A stretch of DNA of 15,524 nt from Eubacteriaceae bacterium (GTDB lineage: Bacteria > Bacillota_A > Clostridia > Eubacteriales > Anaerofustaceae): the NCBI GenBank assembly GCA_031280495.1, contig JAITGT010000083.1, positions 1 to 15,524 of the forward strand. The letters run 5' to 3'. How positions within the stretch are numbered: position 1 is the first letter of the stretch; each line of letters begins with the position of its first letter. Positions 14,391 to 15,524 of this stretch are shown here, in pieces. The notes under the pieces are model-generated. The model did not search any database and had not been told where the DNA came from. It worked only from the letters and a program-made list of their open reading frames with translations. A program made the position numbers and the translations under genes.

Positions 14391-15110
14391 ATGAGATTTG
14401 GCGCCATATTGGCTGGGGGAATTGGCTCTAGAATGCAAAATGAAAATTTGCCAAAGCAGTTTCTTCCTCTTGGCACAAAGCCAATCATACTGCACACGCT
14501 TGAGAAATTCCTCCTCTCTACTCGGCTGGATGCAATTTTGCTGGGAATCCATCCCGACTGGATCAGCTATATGGAAGACATTCTTTATAAACATGTCGCT
14601 CTAGAGGAAAGGGCGCGCCTGCGAATAGTTCCTGGCGGCAGGAACCGCAGCGAGACTCTGTTCAATGTCATAGAAGCCATAGAGAGTGAATTCGGGGCAG
14701 CAATGAGCCATATTGTTGTCACGCACGACGCAGTCCGCCCTTTCGTCAGCCTTAGAATAATAGAGGAAAATATTGACGCCGCCGAGAAACATGGCGCATG
14801 CAATACAGTTGTTCCCGCAACAGACACAATTGTGGAGTCCAACGACGGCTGCACCATTTCGAGAATTCCAGTGAGATCCACTATGTACCAAGGGCAGACG
14901 CCCCAAAGCTTTCATGTGCACAAGCTTAAAGAGCTTTACGAAAAAATGACTGGGGAAGAAAGAGAGCATCTGACCGACGCTTGCAAGATATACACTGAAT
15001 TCGGCGAACCTGTCTTTTTGGCGGCCGGCGATGTGCTGAACTTCAAAATTACCACAATTAATGACTATCGAATAGCTGAGTCAATGCTCTCCTCCATTGC
15101 AAATGATTAA
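14391..15110 (+). CDS. tarI: Ribitol-5-phosphate cytidylyltransferase (TarI-like, IspD family)
   Basis: It activates ribitol 5-phosphate with CTP to CDP-ribitol for teichoic-acid-type polymers. It has 239 residues in the IspD/TarI fold. The CTP-binding N-terminus ILAGGIGSRM with Lys22 in LPKQFLPLG, then GGRNRSETL (82-90), THDAVRPFVS (111-120), PATDTIVES, and YQGQTPQSF all match. The DACKIYTEFG and NFKITTINDY segments complete the domain. The TarJ-type gene directly after it decides for TarI over IspD. A GGTGGAG Shine-Dalgarno sequence precedes the ATG closely, 8 nt after the licD stop. It overlaps tarJ by 8 nt. Confidence 0.93.
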   Translation: MRFGAILAGGIGSRMQNENLPKQFLPLGTKPIILHTLEKFLLSTRLDAILLGIHPDWISYMEDILYKHVALEERARLRIVPGGRNRSETLFNVIEAIESEFGAAMSHIVVTHDAVRPFVSLRIIEENIDAAEKHGACNTVVPATDTIVESNDGCTISRIPVRSTMYQGQTPQSFHVHKLKELYEKMTGEEREHLTDACKIYTEFGEPVFLAAGDVLNFKITTINDYRIAESMLSSIAND

Positions 15111-15524
15111 TCATGTTTACCAACTGACAGCGCCTAAAGCAGTCGCCATAAAGTTTGAAGACACGCCTTCTGACAATATGATCGTTGTGCAGCCGGAATA
15201 CATGGCCATCTGCCATGCTGATCAGCGCTATTACCAGGGAAACAGATCTCCGCAGGCGCTTGCCCAGAAACTGCCTATGGCGTTGATACATGAGTGCTGC
15301 GGGCGCGTAGTCTCTGATCCTTTTGGCCAGTTCCTCAAGGGGCAGCTCGTCGCGCTTATTCCAAATGCCCCATCGCAAAAAGACACTGAAATATACGAAA
15401 ATTACCGAAGGGGCTCTCATTTCCATTCCAGCGGCTTAGACGGGTTTATGCGCGAAATCGTCTGCATGCCTGCGCATCGGATCATTCCTATTGGGGCCAT
15501 TGACCCCAAAATTGCTGCAATCAG
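15103..15524 (+). CDS. tarJ: Ribitol-5-phosphate dehydrogenase (TarJ-like), 3' partial
   Basis: This zinc-dependent medium-chain dehydrogenase reduces ribulose 5-phosphate to ribitol 5-phosphate, the substrate of TarI. The frame from ATG 15103 stays open to the window end, giving 140 visible residues. It reads MINHVYQLTAPKAVAIKF, then MAICHADQRYYQGNR, KLPMALIHECCG, LVALIPNAP, and SSGLDGFMREIV, which follow TarJ closely. Likely catalytic zinc ligands are Cys37 with His63 and Glu64. The start lies 8 nt inside tarI and has no Shine-Dalgarno sequence, so translation is probably coupled. The nucleotide-binding domain lies beyond the window. Confidence 0.92.
   Translation, partial: MINHVYQLTAPKAVAIKFEDTPSDNMIVVQPEYMAICHADQRYYQGNRSPQALAQKLPMALIHECCGRVVSDPFGQFLKGQLVALIPNAPSQKDTEIYENYRRGSHFHSSGLDGFMREIVCMPAHRIIPIGAIDPKIAAI

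Overview
The window looks like a chromosomal segment of a low-to-mid GC Bacillota, most likely a clostridial gut-type bacterium. The reasons are the short HisG paired with HisZ, a TepA-type ClpP-like protease, an ECF-type pantothenate S-component next to a type III pantothenate kinase, and a LicD-TarI-TarJ cell-wall cluster. The taxonomic call is inference from gene content; no rRNA or phylogenetic marker is present.

Region 1 (1-7366, plus strand) is a near-complete histidine operon in the order hisZ(partial)-hisG-hisD-hisC-hisB-hisH-hisA-hisF-hisIE. It covers ATP + PRPP to histidine: phosphoribosyl transfer (HisZG), pyrophosphohydrolase and cyclohydrolase (HisIE), isomerase (HisA), glutamine amidotransferase/cyclase (HisHF), dehydratase (HisB), transaminase (HisC) and dehydrogenase (HisD). 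Only histinol-phosphate phosphatase, the step between HisC and HisD, is missing. Most junctions overlap or nearly touch, so translation is probably coupled. The exceptions are hisG-hisD (74 nt), hisA-hisF (25 nt) and hisF-hisIE (95 nt, with two stem-loops).

Region 2 (7370-8602) holds a minus-strand alpha/beta hydrolase that converges on hisIE with a 3-bp gap, followed by a 342-bp divergent intergenic region. That region contains promoter-like elements for both directions, a perfect dyad next to the hydrolase promoter, and about 200 bp of unexplained sequence.

Region 3 (8603-11082, plus) is a coenzyme A salvage unit: a membrane S-component that probably imports pantothenate (panT-like), type III pantothenate kinase (coaX), and a tRNA-dihydrouridine synthase (dus) whose start lies inside coaX. 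The 133-nt panT-coaX gap is unusually rich in perfect stems. CoaX carries Asn where the family has a catalytic Asp.

Region 4 (11173-13282) contains three single genes: a CDP-alcohol phosphatidyltransferase (pgsA-like, minus), a ClpP-like protease (tepA, plus) and a nitroreductase-family protein (minus). The last two converge on a shared stem-loop terminator.

Region 5 (13450-15524, plus) is licD-tarI-tarJ (tarJ cut by the window end), which supplies CDP-ribitol and a LicD-type phosphotransferase for teichoic-acid-like polymers or glycans. The licD start sits where a leaderless transcript would begin.

No CRISPR array, insertion sequence, tRNA, rRNA or phage gene was seen. I found no strong candidate for a wholly new multi-gene system. 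The most interesting signals are the CoaX substitution, the structured panT-coaX junction and the apparently leaderless licD.
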